This document shows, one piece after another, positions 54,496-62,751 of a DNA stretch of 64,000 nt (its first letter is position 1; every line of letters begins with the position of its first letter). The stretch spans positions 62,001-126,000 of the forward strand of contig JAETRR010000002.1 of assembly GCA_021770065.1 (NCBI GenBank), given 5' to 3'. Made by a program: the position numbers and the translations under genes. The stretch is from Lachnoclostridium sp. (GTDB taxonomy: Bacteria > Bacillota > Clostridia > Lachnospirales > Lachnospiraceae). Under the pieces are notes generated by a model. That model saw only the letters and a list, made by a program, of their open reading frames with translations. It had not been told where the DNA came from and made no database searches.

Positions 54496-57138
54496 ATGGG
54501 AGAGGATCGGGAAAAAATTATTCTTGAACTGGTCAAAAGCCGGCAGCCGGAGGAACTTTCCGTAAAAGAGATAGCAGAAGCTCTTGGAATCTGGCAGCAG
54601 GAGGCTTCGGCCGCTGTAAGCCATTTGGTAAAGGAGGGGCTTTTAAGGCAGAGGGGAAAATCTCCTGTCCGCTTTTTTCCTGCAGAGGAAGCGCAGAAGG
54701 CGGAGGAAGGTCAGCGGCCGTTTTTAAGCATCATAGGAAGCCGGGGAAGCCTTTCCATGCAGATTCAGATGGCCAGGGCCGCCGTATGTTATCCGCCCGA
54801 CGGCCTTCACATGCTGATTCTGGGGGCGACCGGCGTGGGAAAGACCATGCTTGCCAGGGAAATATGGCGCTATGCCATGGAAGAGCGGAAGAAGGAGATT
54901 CCCTTTGTCACTCTCAACTGCGCAGAATATGCGGACAATCCGCAGCTTCTTCTCTCGCAGCTGTTCGGCCATGAAAAGGGAGCCTTTACAGGGGCGGCGG
55001 AGAAAAAGACGGGGCTCATTGACCAGGCAGACGGAGGAATCCTGTTCCTGGATGAGATCCACCGCCTGGGCGCTACAGGACAGGAAATTCTTTTTTCGGT
55101 CATTGACCATGGGGAATTCCGCAGGCTCGGCGGCATTCGGATGCACAAGGTCCGGCTTCTGCTTTTGTGCGCAACCACCGAGAATCCGGACAGCGCTCTT
55201 TTGTCCACCTTTAAGCGCAGGATTCCTGTAGTCATCCAGCTTCCCCTTCTTAAGGAGCGTCCCATCCGGGAGCGCTTTTCGCTGGTTTCCCTGTTCTTTA
55301 CGCAGGAGGCTGCCCGTATGGGAATTCCCATACGGGTATCCAGAAATGTCCTTGAGTATCTGGTGCTTTTTGAGAGCGACAGCAATATCGGAGATTTGAA
55401 GAACGAAGTCCTTTTGACCTGCGCATACGGATATATGGCGGCGAAAAATCAGAAGCCCAAAGAGCTGAAAGAGCTTTGGATTGACAGCAGCATAAGCTCC
55501 AGAAGGGGTCATACAAGCCAGATCAAACCGGAGCTCAGGCGTATGTTTGCCAATGTCCTGCCCGAAGAGGGGCTTCTGTTTCTTCCGGGAACAGAATACC
55601 CTGCTTTTCCGGAGAAGCCGGAACATGTCTGGAATCCGGATTTTTATGAATCTTTTTCCGGTATGACACAGAATATCCCGGCTATGGAGGGGGCCAGGGA
55701 TGAACTGTTTAATTATGTTTCTCCCGATGTCTACTCTGCGGCCAATGATCTGCTTGAAGCGGCATCAGAGGAGTTCCAGGAATTTTATCCGCGCAATGTA
55801 AGGTATTCCCTGTCCTTTTTCCTGCAGCAGATAAAATCTTATGCCAGGGTGGGAAGAGGGCTTATGGATCAGGCAGATCATTTTATGGGTCAGAAGTATA
55901 ACCGGGAACATGAATTTTTGACGGCACATTTGGAGCAGCTTCAGAAGCGCCTGGATACGGAGCTGACGAAAGGCGAGATTTCTGCGGTTGCCTTTCTGCT
56001 GGGGCAGAGAGGAAAGGAAGAGGGAACCCAGGTGGGAATCGTGGTTGCCGCTTACGGGGAACAGATTGCCTCCGGACTTGCAATGCTGACTCTGCAGGTT
56101 CTGTCGGGAACGCCCATTCTTGCCCTGGATTTCCCTCTGGACAGTAATTTTAAGGAGTTCTGGAATTCTCTTCTGGCAGCGCTTAGAAGAGCAGATACGG
56201 GCCGCGGCGTAATATTATGTACCGATATTAACCTTCTGTTTTCCAGAGAGGCAGATCTGGCCGCACAGAGCGGCACAGATCTAAAGATCATTCCGGCGGT
56301 AAATACGGCGCTTATTCTGGAACTCGGGAAATGTGTAGGTATGCTGGATTTGGATGCAGGGGAACTGAGGGCGCAGATCTGTTCGGAATACAGAGAATAC
56401 ATTGATGCTCTGTTTGAGCCGGCCCTTATGCAGCCGGAGGACAGAAGTGATGCGGCGTCAAAAAAACGCAGTGTCATCATCACCTACTGTGTCACGGGAA
56501 CCGGAAGCGCAAAGCTGGCCCGGACCCTTCTTCTGGAGCATCCCCAGATCAGCCAGACGGCAGACATTATTCCTCTGGGGATTATGAGCGATCTGAATGC
56601 CGTCACCAGAAAATTCGGTTCCCGGCTCCGCCTGGCAGTGGGTTTTCTGGATCCTCATCTGCCCAATGTGCCCTTTGTGGGGCTTGATTCCGTATTTACT
56701 TCAGAGGGACTGAACCGGATTCTTCTGTATCTGAGAAACTGGGAGGAGGATCCGGAGGAAGAAGAACTTACGGATCTGCCCAGCATGGAGGAACGGCTGG
56801 AAATCGTGGATAAAAATATTAAAAATATTGCGCCGTCCCTGGAGACGGAAAAAGTATCGGAGCAGGCGAAGCGTGTACTCGTTCAGATTCTGGATCATTA
56901 CCAGGAGAAGCCGGAGGCGGATTTTGCGGTGCGCGTTTATATTCATGTAATTGCCATGTTTGAACGGCTCTCGGTAATGGAAATTTCAGATTCCGCGCCG
57001 AAGGTAAAAAAGGAAGCCGGCCGGAGTGAGGAATTTTTTCAATGGCTTTACGGAATTCTGAGCGAGGCCTGTGAAGCCCTGGGGCTGATACTCAATGAAA
57101 CAGAGGTTTACTATCTGATGATCGTGCTTCCGGAATAA
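54496..57138 (+). CDS. LevR/ManR-type sigma-54 activator with PTS domains
   Basis: An 880-residue regulator. An N-terminal winged HTH (about 1-60) is followed by an AAA+ domain with Walker A GATGVGKT, the sigma-54-contacting GAFTGA loop, and Walker B FLDEIHRL. Then come PRD1 (NREHEFLTAHLEQLQKRLD), an EIIA-like domain (VGIVVAAYGEQIASGLAML), an EIIB-like region (VIITYCVTGTGSAKL) and PRD2 (residues ~790-880). PTS phosphorylation sets its activity. It probably activates both sigma-54 promoters in the window, and its own upstream operon. The ATG at 54496 follows GGAG of the leader motif. Confidence 0.93.
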   Translation: MGEDREKIILELVKSRQPEELSVKEIAEALGIWQQEASAAVSHLVKEGLLRQRGKSPVRFFPAEEAQKAEEGQRPFLSIIGSRGSLSMQIQMARAAVCYPPDGLHMLILGATGVGKTMLAREIWRYAMEERKKEIPFVTLNCAEYADNPQLLLSQLFGHEKGAFTGAAEKKTGLIDQADGGILFLDEIHRLGATGQEILFSVIDHGEFRRLGGIRMHKVRLLLLCATTENPDSALLSTFKRRIPVVIQLPLLKERPIRERFSLVSLFFTQEAARMGIPIRVSRNVLEYLVLFESDSNIGDLKNEVLLTCAYGYMAAKNQKPKELKELWIDSSISSRRGHTSQIKPELRRMFANVLPEEGLLFLPGTEYPAFPEKPEHVWNPDFYESFSGMTQNIPAMEGARDELFNYVSPDVYSAANDLLEAASEEFQEFYPRNVRYSLSFFLQQIKSYARVGRGLMDQADHFMGQKYNREHEFLTAHLEQLQKRLDTELTKGEISAVAFLLGQRGKEEGTQVGIVVAAYGEQIASGLAMLTLQVLSGTPILALDFPLDSNFKEFWNSLLAALRRADTGRGVILCTDINLLFSREADLAAQSGTDLKIIPAVNTALILELGKCVGMLDLDAGELRAQICSEYREYIDALFEPALMQPEDRSDAASKKRSVIITYCVTGTGSAKLARTLLLEHPQISQTADIIPLGIMSDLNAVTRKFGSRLRLAVGFLDPHLPNVPFVGLDSVFTSEGLNRILLYLRNWEEDPEEEELTDLPSMEERLEIVDKNIKNIAPSLETEKVSEQAKRVLVQILDHYQEKPEADFAVRVYIHVIAMFERLSVMEISDSAPKVKKEAGRSEEFFQWLYGILSEACEALGLILNETEVYYLMIVLPE

Positions 57139-57183
57139 AAATATTACTGCGAACAGTAACATAAAAATTTTATTTTTTGAATT

Positions 57184-57201
57184 TTGGCATGAATATTGCA
57201 T
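57184..57201 (+). promoter_or_regulatory. Sigma-54 (-24/-12) promoter of the PTS operon
   Basis: TTGGCATGAATATTGCAT. GG at 57186-57187 and GC at 57198-57199, ten bases apart. It matches the 50842 site in nearly every position. Transcription should start near 57211. Confidence 0.9.
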
Positions 57202-57262
57202 GGATAAGGTCAGGTGGAAGGAAGATTTCCGCAAATTCGTCAGAAAGGAGAGGAAGGAAGGC

Positions 57263-57718
57263 ATGAGAATCGAAATGGAATGGGAACAGGTTGTGCCGAA
57301 GCTTCCGGGAATCGTACTGTTAAGCCACGGTTCGGCAGCACTGGGTATCCTGGAGAGCGTCCGGCTGATTTATCCGGAACAGAAGAATCTTGCGGCGCTT
57401 ACGCTGGATATGGGTGATGACACAGAGGAATTTTACCGTGAGATGGAAAAGCTTTACGAGGCATTTCAAGGCAACTGCATTTTCTTTGCGGATTTTAACG
57501 GCGGTACGCCATGCAACCAGCTGCGGATATTTCAGATAAGAAATAAAGTGCAGATTTTCGGTGCCCTTGGGTTCAGTATTCCCATGGTATTGTCGGCCAT
57601 TGACAGCCGGCGCGAAGGATTGGGCCCGGAGGAAATTGCACGGCGTGCAATGGAAGACGGGCATGACGGAATCCAGGGGCTTTGCATGGAAAGAATGCAG
57701 TGCTGCGAGGAAGATTAG
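57263..57718 (+). CDS. PTS mannose-family EIIA component
   Basis: A 151-residue phosphocarrier that receives phosphate from HPr. The phospho-His is in VLLSHGSAALGIL, and the DFNGGTPCNQL motif is typical of EIIA-Man. ATG 57200 upstream is unusable because it lies within the sigma-54 promoter; ATG 57263 follows GAGGAAGGAAGG. First gene of the PTS operon. Confidence 0.9.
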   Translation: MRIEMEWEQVVPKLPGIVLLSHGSAALGILESVRLIYPEQKNLAALTLDMGDDTEEFYREMEKLYEAFQGNCIFFADFNGGTPCNQLRIFQIRNKVQIFGALGFSIPMVLSAIDSRREGLGPEEIARRAMEDGHDGIQGLCMERMQCCEED

Positions 57719-57759
57719 CACTGAGGGGAAAAGTTGTAAAAGATGGATTCAATCTAAAG

Positions 57760-57796
57760 TGTATTGGAAGGGATAATACGGAACTGGAATAAGGAG
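57760..57796 (+). repeat. Extended leader motif copy, before EIIB
   Basis: GTGTATTGGAAGGGATAATA then CGGAACTGGAATAAGGA. The upstream half (GTGTAYTGGAAGGGATA) is shared with the copy at 58390, so the repeat unit is at least 37 bases here. Confidence 0.9.
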
Positions 57797-57801
57797 GTCA
57801 T

Positions 57802-58296
57802 ATGAACAATATTGTACTGGCAAGGGTGGATAATCGTCTGGTTCACGGACAGATTGTGGTGTACTGGAGCAAGGAGGTAGAACCTCACCGGATAGCAATC
57901 GTAGATGAAGTTATAGCGAAGGATGATGCCATGAAAATGATTTATAAACTGGCAGCGCCCAAAAACTATAAGATGAGCATTCTTCCGCCCAAAAAATTCA
58001 TTGATAATCTAAGCAGCGGAAAATATGGAAATGAGCGGATTCTGGTGCTGTTCCAGTCGGTGGAGAGAGCGTGTCAGGCTATAGAAATGGGGCTTGAGAT
58101 AGAAAGCCTTCAGCTTGGCAATTGTCCGAGGACGGAAGAAACCTTTGCGGCCTGCGATTATATTTTCCTTACGGAGAAGGATTATGCCATGCTGGAAGCT
58201 TTGAGCGGAAAAGGACAGAAAATCTACATGCAGAGCACGCCCGGGGACCGCAGAATCCCATTCGAAACGGTAATCGGAAAACACGGAAAAAATTAG
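57802..58296 (+). CDS. PTS mannose/sorbose-family EIIB component
   Basis: A 164-residue cytoplasmic protein that phosphorylates the imported sugar. The phospho-His motif RVDNRLVHGQI is at residues ~8-18. AGGAGG of the leader repeat serves ATG 57802. Its stop is followed by an unusual 138-bp spacer with two hairpins. Confidence 0.93.
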   Translation: MNNIVLARVDNRLVHGQIVVYWSKEVEPHRIAIVDEVIAKDDAMKMIYKLAAPKNYKMSILPPKKFIDNLSSGKYGNERILVLFQSVERACQAIEMGLEIESLQLGNCPRTEETFAACDYIFLTEKDYAMLEALSGKGQKIYMQSTPGDRRIPFETVIGKHGKN

Positions 58297-58326
58297 GATA
58301 TTACGGAACTGGAAACAGTAATATCC
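58295..58326 (+). repeat. Orphan leader motif copy inside a hairpin
   Basis: GGATATTAC (58296-58304) and GTAATATCC (58318-58326) form a nine-base-pair stem whose loop is GGAACTGGAAACA. This copy has no ribosome site and no gene directly after it. Confidence 0.75.
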
Positions 58327-58338
58327 CACACAGTGCAC

Positions 58339-58382
58339 AAATCGATTTACGGACGCAGCTTTTTGCGGCCGGAAATTGATTT
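58339..58382 (+). other. Hairpin between EIIB and EIIC genes
   Basis: AAATCGATTTACGGACGC (58339-58356) pairs with GCGGCCGGAAATTGATTT (58365-58382) with two mismatches; loop AGCTTTTT. No T-run after it, so more likely an mRNA stability or processing element than a terminator. Confidence 0.65.
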
Positions 58383-58389
58383 AGATGAG

Positions 58390-58427
58390 GTGTACTGGAA
58401 GGGATATTACGGTACTGGAATAGGAGG
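58390..58427 (+). repeat. Extended leader motif copy, before EIIC
   Basis: GTGTACTGGAAGGGATATTA then CGGTACTGGAATAGGAGG. ATG 58435 follows. Confidence 0.9.
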
Positions 58428-58434
58428 TATTGAT

Positions 58435-59205
58435 ATGGCTTTAAAACTTGCGATTGCATCAGCACTGTTATACGGTTTTTGCTGGACCCAGTTTTTTTAC
58501 GCATTTGACTGTGTATTATGGTATTCGGCTCTCATACAGGGCTTCGTATTGGGACTTCTGGCCGGCGATCTGGCTACCGGAATGATTCTGGGAGGGGGAA
58601 TCACACTTCTGACCATCAGTATGGTTGCATCCGGAGGAATCGAACCTTCTGATATAGCATTTGCCGGAAGCGCGACGATCTCAATTGCGCTTATCAACCA
58701 CATGGATACGGGAACGGCGCTTACTCTGGCCATTGCCATGGGTCTGATTGGAGAATTCTTTACACCCGTATGTTACACCATAGCAAACGTATTTCCCCAT
58801 ATGATGGACAAGTATGCGGAAAAAGCGGATATAAAGGGTATGAAGCGGACATCCTGGCTCGGGGCCCTCACTATGTTTGTGGTTTCGGCGCCGGTAGCTT
58901 TTCTGACGGTTTACCTGGGATCCGGCCTGGTAGATACCATTTTAAATGCAACGCCGGCATGGATTCTCACAGGACTGAATGTGGCAGGAGGCGTTCTCCC
59001 TGCTATCGGAATTGCAGTAACTATGAAGATTATCAACCAGCCGAAGCTGACACCGGTATTTGTTCTCGGGTATTTTCTGGTTCAGCTTTTCGGAATTTCC
59101 GTTATGGGAGCGGCGATTGTGGGCTTCTGCGTAGTTGCAATTCTGCTTGCGGCAGATTCCATAAAAGCACAGACGGCTGTTACGGCAGATGACGATGATG
59201 ATTGA
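58435..59205 (+). CDS. PTS mannose-family EIIC component
   Basis: A 256-residue membrane subunit with about seven hydrophobic segments. Typical features are GLLAGDLATGMILGGGITLL and GGVLPAIGIAVTMK. It ends in a run of Asp. ATG 58435 is chosen by the AGGAGG ahead; the frame is open upstream through the repeat to 58333, but this would translate the motif as YYGTGIGG. Partner of EIID. Confidence 0.92.
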   Translation: MALKLAIASALLYGFCWTQFFYAFDCVLWYSALIQGFVLGLLAGDLATGMILGGGITLLTISMVASGGIEPSDIAFAGSATISIALINHMDTGTALTLAIAMGLIGEFFTPVCYTIANVFPHMMDKYAEKADIKGMKRTSWLGALTMFVVSAPVAFLTVYLGSGLVDTILNATPAWILTGLNVAGGVLPAIGIAVTMKIINQPKLTPVFVLGYFLVQLFGISVMGAAIVGFCVVAILLAADSIKAQTAVTADDDDD

Positions 59206-59221
59206 TTAGGAGGGAATGACA

Positions 59222-60061
59222 ATGACGGATAAAAGAGAACAAGGAACGAAAATCTCGGTTTTAACAAAAAAAGATCTGAAAAAAGCATATTTTAACTGGC
59301 ATATGTGGGCGGAATCCTGTCATTCCTTTGAGAGAATGCAGGGAATGGCTTTGTGCCGCGCCTTCTGTGATCCTCTGAAAAAGCTTTACGGGGATGATAC
59401 GGAAGGGCTTAAGCGGGCGCTCAAAAGGGAAAACCAGCTCTTTAACACCGAGGCGCTTATCGGAGCCAGTGTAGTGGGTGCGGCCCTTTCCATGGAGGAA
59501 TCTATGATGGGAGAGCCGGAGGATGAGAAGGATGAGGCTATCACCAGCGTTAAGGTCGGTCTGATGGGACCCATCGCCGGTATCGGCGACGCCCTGGACT
59601 GGACAGTCTTAAAGCCTATTTTCCTGGGAATTGCCTGTGATCTGGCCTTAAAGGGAAGCTGGGTCGGTGCGCTGATTGCAGTGCTCTTTGCCGTTGCATT
59701 GTACTATGAAGGCAGCGCAATGTTCCATCTGGGCTATAATCTTGGAAAGAGCACTTTTGCAAAGCTTTTGGGCAGCAGTATTTTCCAGAAGGTGATTCTG
59801 CTCGCAGGGGCTATGGGACTCTTTATGATGGGAGCCCTGGGAGCTTCCTACGTGTCTCTGGCAACGCCTCTTGAGATATCCATTTCCGGACAGGATCCGA
59901 TTGTCCTGCAGGAAGCTATTGATTCCATAGTTCCGGGGCTTCTTCCCCTGGGTGCTATTTTCGGAATCCGGGGCCTGATGAAAAAGACGAACAATTTCGG
60001 AATTATCTGTCTTATTATTATCGGGATTTGTCTGCTCGGCTCTTTTGTCGGAATCTTTTAA
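59222..60061 (+). CDS. PTS mannose-family EIID component
   Basis: A 279-residue membrane subunit. The N-terminal LTKKDLKKAYFNWHMWAES and MGPIAGIGDALDW are typical of EIID-Man, and the hydrophobic C-terminus anchors it. ATG 59222 has seven bases to AGGAGGG, better than ATG 59216. With EIIC it forms the transport pore. Confidence 0.93.
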   Translation: MTDKREQGTKISVLTKKDLKKAYFNWHMWAESCHSFERMQGMALCRAFCDPLKKLYGDDTEGLKRALKRENQLFNTEALIGASVVGAALSMEESMMGEPEDEKDEAITSVKVGLMGPIAGIGDALDWTVLKPIFLGIACDLALKGSWVGALIAVLFAVALYYEGSAMFHLGYNLGKSTFAKLLGSSIFQKVILLAGAMGLFMMGALGASYVSLATPLEISISGQDPIVLQEAIDSIVPGLLPLGAIFGIRGLMKKTNNFGIICLIIIGICLLGSFVGIF

Positions 60062-60084
60062 GCGGAGGAAAGGAGTAGAGAAGA

Positions 60085-61533
60085 ATGCAGGCAGATATCG
60101 GTTTGATCGGGCTTGCCGTAATGGGTGAAAACCTGGTTATGAATATGGAATCAAAGGGCTTTAGCGTCGCTGTTTTCAACCGCAGTACAGATAAAGTCAG
60201 GCATTTTGCAAAGGGCCGCGGCAAAGGCAGGCGGATTCTCGGCTGTTACAGCCTTAAAGAGCTTGCAGAAAGCCTTAAAAAGCCCAGAAAAATCATGCTG
60301 ATGATCAAAGCGGGGCAGGCAGTAGATGAGATGCTTGAACAGCTTTTGCCCATACTGGAGCCGGGGGATATTCTGATTGACGGAGGAAATTCCTATTTTG
60401 AGGATACCAGAAGGCGGATGAAGTATGTGAATGAAAAGGGCCTGCTGTATCTGGGAATGGGAGTGTCCGGTGGAGAAGAAGGAGCTCTCTGTGGCCCTTG
60501 TCTGATGCCGGGAGGCAACCGGGAAGCCTGGGACGCAGTGAAGGATTTGTTAGAGGCCATCAGTGCAAAGGCAGAGGGCGGCGTCCCCTGCTGCAGCTGG
60601 GTGGGCAGTGACGGAGCCGGGCACTTTGTGAAAATGGTACATAACGGAATTGAGTACGGAGATATGCAGCTCATCTGTGAGGTGTATCAGCTGATGCGCG
60701 ACGGGCTCGGGATGTCCGGTGAACAGATGCATCAGATCTTCGCCCAATGGAACGAGACAGAGCTTGACAGCTACCTGGTGGAGATTACCAGAGATATTCT
60801 CGGATACAGGGACGAAAACGGGGAGCTGATTGTAGAAAAAATTCTTGACACGGCAGGGCAGAAAGGCACCGGCAAGTGGACGAGCCAGGCGGCCCTTAAA
60901 GAGGGCGTTCCGCTGACGCTGATCAGTGAGGCGGTATTTGCACGCTGTACGGCTGCCGCAAGGGAAGAGCGCCTTAAAGCCCATGCTCTGTACAAACGGT
61001 CAGTTACGCCTGTCGTGGAAAATAAGGACGTATTTGTGGAGGATTTGCGGAAGGCTCTGTATGCCTCAAAAATCATTTCCTACGCCCAGGGATACGGACT
61101 GCTGCGTGCAGCAGCACAGACTTACGGATGGAAGCTGGATTACGGCAGCATAGCTCTTAGCTGGAGGGGCGGATGTATTATCCGCAGTGTATTCCTCGGA
61201 AAGATTAAGGAAGCCTATGACAGAAATCCGGATTTGTCCAGCCTTATTCTGGATCCCTATTTTCAGGCGGCTCTTTCGGGAGCTCTGGAATCCTGGAGAA
61301 GGGTTGTGGCAGCCGGAGCGTTGAGCGGCGTTCCTCTTCCGGCCATGGGTGCGGCTCTGTCTTACTTTGACAGCTATACCTGTGACCGTCTGCCGGCCAA
61401 TCTTTTACAGGCACAGAGGGATTATTTCGGTGCACATACCTACGAACGGACAGACAGGCCGAGGGGGATGTTTTTCCATACAAACTGGACGGGAAACTCC
61501 GGAAGTACCCAGGCAGGAAATTATGTGGTTTAG
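60085..61533 (+). CDS. gnd: 6-phosphogluconate dehydrogenase, decarboxylating
   Basis: A 482-residue enzyme that converts 6-phosphogluconate to ribulose 5-phosphate with NADP or NAD. N-terminal nucleotide loop GLAVMGENL, catalytic Lys and His in GHFVKMVHNGIEYGDMQ, and the signature ILDTAGQKGTGKW are complete. Long (dimeric) form. Location in a PTS operon suggests that the PTS delivers gluconate 6-phosphate. GGAGGAAAGGAG precedes the ATG. Confidence 0.96.
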   Translation: MQADIGLIGLAVMGENLVMNMESKGFSVAVFNRSTDKVRHFAKGRGKGRRILGCYSLKELAESLKKPRKIMLMIKAGQAVDEMLEQLLPILEPGDILIDGGNSYFEDTRRRMKYVNEKGLLYLGMGVSGGEEGALCGPCLMPGGNREAWDAVKDLLEAISAKAEGGVPCCSWVGSDGAGHFVKMVHNGIEYGDMQLICEVYQLMRDGLGMSGEQMHQIFAQWNETELDSYLVEITRDILGYRDENGELIVEKILDTAGQKGTGKWTSQAALKEGVPLTLISEAVFARCTAAAREERLKAHALYKRSVTPVVENKDVFVEDLRKALYASKIISYAQGYGLLRAAAQTYGWKLDYGSIALSWRGGCIIRSVFLGKIKEAYDRNPDLSSLILDPYFQAALSGALESWRRVVAAGALSGVPLPAMGAALSYFDSYTCDRLPANLLQAQRDYFGAHTYERTDRPRGMFFHTNWTGNSGSTQAGNYVV

Positions 61534-61556
61534 AAAGAATTTGTAATAGAGAAGGC

Positions 61557-61599
61557 AGTCAGGGGCTGCAGCGAAACCGTTTCGCTGCAGCCCCTGACT
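61557..61599 (+). terminator. Terminator of the PTS operon
   Basis: AGTCAGGGGCTGCAGCGAAA (61557-61576) and its exact reverse complement (61580-61599), loop CCG. A very stable hairpin but without a long T-run. Confidence 0.85.
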
Positions 61600-61640
61600 T
61601 TACGATAATGCGGATGCGGCTGTTTTTTGTAAATGTATGA

Positions 61641-61670
61641 TTGCACCCGAACCGGGGAATATGGTATACT
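61641..61670 (+). promoter_or_regulatory. Promoter of hemB
   Basis: TTGCAC (61641-61646), 18 bases, TATACT (61665-61670). Confidence 0.6.
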
Positions 61671-61767
61671 CATACAAGAGATGCCCCAAGACAGGCTCTT
61701 TTGTTTACCGAATCATTTTACAGTATTTCATAAAGCAGACAATAACAGGAAAAGAGGTTTTTATAGT

Positions 61768-62751
61768 ATGGATATGAAGATAAGGCCCCGCCGCCTGCGT
61801 ACAGGTGCCTTTCTGCGGAAAATGGTCCGTGAGACGCGCATGGACAAAAGCTCTCTGATTTACCCCATGTTCATCAAGGAGGGAACCGGAATAAAGGAAG
61901 AGATTCCTTCCATGCCGGGTCAGTACCGCTACAGTATCGACCGGATGCCATATGCTCTTGAGAGGCTGCAAAAAGCAGGAGTAGGCAGTGTCATGTTTTT
62001 CGGCATCCCTGCGAATAAGGATGCCTGCGGCAGCGGAGCCTATGCAGAGGACGGCATCGTACAGAAGGCCTTCCGGGAAGCGAAAAAAGAGTTCCCGGAT
62101 CTCTACTGTATCGGCGATGTGTGCATGTGCGAATACACCTCCCACGGCCATTGCGGAATTCTAAGGGGCGAGTATGTGGACAATGACAAAACCCTGGACT
62201 ATCTGGCAAAAACTGCCCTTTCCCAGGTGCAGGCCGGTGCGGATATGGTAGCCCCTTCCGATATGATGGACGGCCGCGTGGGAGCCATCCGTTCCCTGCT
62301 GGATGCGAACGGATACCAGGAGACCCCGATTATGTCCTATGCCGTAAAATACGCCTCCGCTTTTTACGGCCCCTTCCGGGATGCGGCAGGCAGCGCCCCG
62401 GCCTTCGGCGACCGCAGATCCTATCAGATGGATTACCACAACAGCCGGGAGGCCGTGAAAGAAGCGTTGCTGGACGTAGAAGAAGGTGCGGATATCATTA
62501 TGGTAAAGCCCGCCATGAGCTATCTGGACATCATTGCAGAGGTAAAGAATGAGATTCACCTTCCCACAGCGGCCTACAGCGTCAGCGGAGAATATGCCAT
62601 GATAAAGGCAGCCTCTTCCCTGGGCTATGTGGATGAAGCGGCAATCATCTGTGAGACAGCCGCAAGCGCCTACCGGGCAGGCGTGGATCTGTATCTGACC
62701 TATTTTGCACCGGAAATTGCAGGATTTATGGATGAGGGGAGAATCGGATAA
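61768..62751 (+). CDS. hemB: Delta-aminolevulinic acid dehydratase (porphobilinogen synthase)
   Basis: A 327-residue enzyme joining two aminolevulinate molecules. Zinc cysteines lie in [14 protein letters not shown], the two active-site lysines in [13 protein letters not shown] and [13 protein letters not shown] 61768 follows AGAGG; the frame extends to 61633, but this crosses the promoter. hemL follows with a one-base overlap. Tetrapyrroles made here probably feed sirohaem or cobalamin, given the precorrin-2 dehydrogenase at 50247. Confidence 0.96.
   Translation: MDMKIRPRRLRTGAFLRKMVRETRMDKSSLIYPMFIKEGTGIKEEIPSMPGQYRYSIDRMPYALERLQKAGVGSVMFFGIPANKDACGSGAYAEDGIVQKAFREAKKEFPDLYCIGDVCMCEYTSHGHCGILRGEYVDNDKTLDYLAKTALSQVQAGADMVAPSDMMDGRVGAIRSLLDANGYQETPIMSYAVKYASAFYGPFRDAAGSAPAFGDRRSYQMDYHNSREAVKEALLDVEEGADIIMVKPAMSYLDIIAEVKNEIHLPTAAYSVSGEYAMIKAASSLGYVDEAAIICETAASAYRAGVDLYLTYFAPEIAGFMDEGRIG

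Noticed and set aside
57200-57262. Earlier start for EIIA at ATG 57200
   Set aside because: It lies on the -12 element of the sigma-54 promoter and would not be in the mRNA.
2153-58427. CRISPR-like repeat array
   Set aside because: The leader-motif copies are dispersed over 56 kb, one per gene, without regular spacers or cas genes.
58333-58434. N-terminal extension of EIIC through the repeat (reading YYGTGIGG)
   Set aside because: The known EIIC start follows the strong AGGAGG at 58435. The same peptide reading is frame-shifted or has stops at other motif copies, so it is not a peptide-coding repeat.
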